NCBI GenBank assembly: GCA_011390535.1 | Contig: JAABSF010000116.1 | Location: 1 to 7,582 of the forward strand | Origin: Deltaproteobacteria bacterium | GTDB taxonomy: Bacteria > Myxococcota_A > Polyangia > HGW-17 > SLPX01 | Length of the DNA: 7,582 nt | Reading direction: 5' to 3' | Shown here: positions 7,162 through 7,582 of the stretch, in pieces | Layout of the letters: each line of letters starts with the position of its first letter | Numbering within the stretch: position 1 is the stretch's first letter | Made by a program: the position numbers and the translations under genes | Notes under the pieces: generated by a model | The model's database searches: none | What the model was told of the DNA's origin: nothing | What the model saw: only the letters and a program-made list of their open reading frames with translations

Positions 7162-7217
7162 CTCCAAGGTTCTTTACACTCCGGGTTCTTTACGCTCCAG
7201 GTTCTTTACACTCCAGG
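7162..7217 (+). repeat. Second 16-bp tandem array, CTCCAGGTTCTTTACA type
   Basis: CTCC begins at 7162, 7179, 7195 and 7211 (steps 17, 16, 16). The intervening sequence is close to AGGTTCTTTACR, with single-base differences and one inserted A in the first copy. The array lies about 50 bases after the stop of the lipoprotein hydrolase gene. Confidence 0.9.
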
Positions 7218-7281
7218 TACACATTGTGCCGGACCGTAAACTGCCGACCGAATTACCTTTTAGATGAGATTTGCTAAGGGC

Positions 7282-7449
7282 TTAAGCGGAATTCTTTAAA
7301 TCATTTAATTTTTCATTGGCCTCACCAAGTTCACCAGCGAAAATTTCATCCCATCGATAGAAAGCTCATGCACAACACAAACGCAGCTTCGCGTTGAACC
7401 TAATGTTGCGACCATTCAGTGAAAAATCCTTATTGGCTGCGATTTTCAT
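7282..7449 (-). pseudogene. Possible minus-strand gene remnant with one in-frame stop
   Basis: On the minus strand an ATG at 7449 opens 27 codons (MKIAANKDFSLNGRNIRF and on) to a TGA at 7368-7366. The same frame then continues for 27 codons (AFYRWDEIFAGELGEANEK and on) to TAA at 7284-7282. Both halves have protein-like composition, and the second looks like the charged C-terminal helix of a small protein. No good ribosome site precedes the ATG. It could be a decayed gene, two short random frames, or much less likely a TGA read as selenocysteine. I recognise no family. Confidence 0.2.
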
Positions 7450-7464
7450 CGGCTCATTTTTAAC

Positions 7465-7492
7465 TTGATTTTTGTTTTAAAACCGCTATAAA
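7465..7492 (+). promoter_or_regulatory. Sigma-70-like promoter before the heptamer-repeat gene
   Basis: TTGATT (7465-7470), a 16-base spacer and TATAAA (7487-7492) sit in an AT-rich stretch. The expected start near 7499 would give a leader of about 37 bases to the ATG at 7536. It is the only clear promoter-like pair I see in the window and it drives out of the window. Confidence 0.6.
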
Positions 7493-7509
7493 ATTTGTAT
7501 GGATGTAAT

Positions 7510-7539
7510 ATGAATCCTAAAGAAAGGGAGGCAACATGA
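7510..7539 (+). CDS. Possible 9-residue leader peptide overlapping the next start
   Basis: The ATG at 7510 encodes MNPKEREAT and stops at the TGA in 7537-7539, which overlaps the ATG at 7536 as ATGA. It would lie just inside the predicted transcript. It has no good ribosome site and its codons contain the next gene's ribosome site, so it may be chance. Confidence 0.2.
   Translation: MNPKEREAT
7523..7531 (+). promoter_or_regulatory. Strong ribosome binding site before the heptamer repeats
   Basis: AAAGGGAGG ends 4 bases before the ATG at 7536 and 7 bases before the in-frame ATG at 7539. The second start has the better spacing. Confidence 0.75.
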
Positions 7540-7582
7540 TGAGTCACGAGTCACGAGTCACGAGTCACGAGTCACGAGTCAC
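7536..7582 (+). CDS. Start of a gene whose first codons are heptamer repeats, 3' partial
   Basis: Two adjacent in-frame ATG codons (7536 and 7539) follow a promoter and a strong ribosome site. Fifteen complete codons are visible, reading MMSHESRVTSHESRV and then running off the window. The GAGTCAC unit has no stop in any plus-strand frame and yields a seven-residue repeat (SHESRVT). Because 7 is not a multiple of 3, each unit gained or lost moves the downstream frame. The body of the protein is outside the window, so its function is unknown. Confidence 0.5.
   Translation, partial: MMSHESRVTSHESRV
7541..7582 (+). repeat. Six perfect GAGTCAC heptamers, continuing past the window
   Basis: Exactly six uninterrupted copies fill 7541-7582. 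The first G is also the last base of the second ATG, so the array begins on the start codon itself. The minus-strand reading (GTGACTC) contains TGA and cannot be a long open frame. Perfect identity of all visible copies suggests recent or ongoing expansion. Confidence 0.97.

Larger units (their letters stand above)
7112..7464. other. Intergenic region after the lipoprotein gene
   Basis: The region holds the 16-bp array at 7162-7217 and, in its AT-richer part, a possible minus-strand remnant. A short dyad, AACGC and GCGTT around a 6-base loop, lies at 7380-7395 and has no T-run after it. ATCGA at 7119 and TCGAT at 7138 can pair over a long loop, but again no T-run follows, so I see no convincing intrinsic terminator for the upstream gene. 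No tRNA or known RNA is recognised. Confidence 0.7.

Noticed and set aside
7380..7420. Integron attC-like site (AACGC..GCGTT..GTTGCG)
   Set aside because: The proper paired core sites and spacing of attC are absent, and no integrase or cassette series is seen.

Overview
The window is a run of plus-strand genes at roughly even GC, with no RNA genes, no recognisable transposase, integrase or CRISPR array, and no phage genes. The best organism guess is an environmental Gram-negative bacterium of the Deltaproteobacteria / Myxococcota / Planctomycetes type. This rests on a probable outer-membrane lipoprotein, good AGGAGG-type ribosome sites on several genes, and paralogous AlkP-superfamily hydrolases in one cluster. 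It is a weak inference; nothing here fixes the phylum.

Layout. Bases 2-1720 are the 3' part of a long AlkP-superfamily phosphodiesterase/phosphomutase-like gene whose start, including the first metal ligand, lies before the window. A purine-rich 16-bp tandem array (about 1759-1830) separates it from a 102-residue protein built of two copies of a 40-residue Gly-Tyr repeat (1845-2153). Then come a 273-residue membrane protein with a charged cytosolic helix and a probable periplasmic beta domain (2253-3074), a second, shorter AlkP-superfamily hydrolase 20 bp downstream (3095-4528), and an 843-residue probable lipoprotein carrying two N-terminal beta-rich regions, two Ser/Asp repeat linkers and a sulfatase-fold domain with Thr where sulfatases have Cys/Ser (4580-7111).

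Bases 7112-7535 are intergenic. They hold a second 16-bp tandem array, an AT-richer stretch with a possible minus-strand gene remnant, and a good sigma-70-like promoter. The promoter feeds a strong ribosome site and start codon that run directly into six perfect GAGTCAC heptamers at the window edge. That arrangement looks like a length-variable, frame-switching gene start.

How the genes may work together: three AlkP-superfamily hydrolases with different nucleophile contexts, one of them probably exported, plus a membrane protein sit in one orientation with short gaps. The simplest reading is a pathway acting on phosphate, phosphodiester or sulfate groups of an envelope lipid or glycan. The substrate cannot be read from the sequence, and the joint function is inference.
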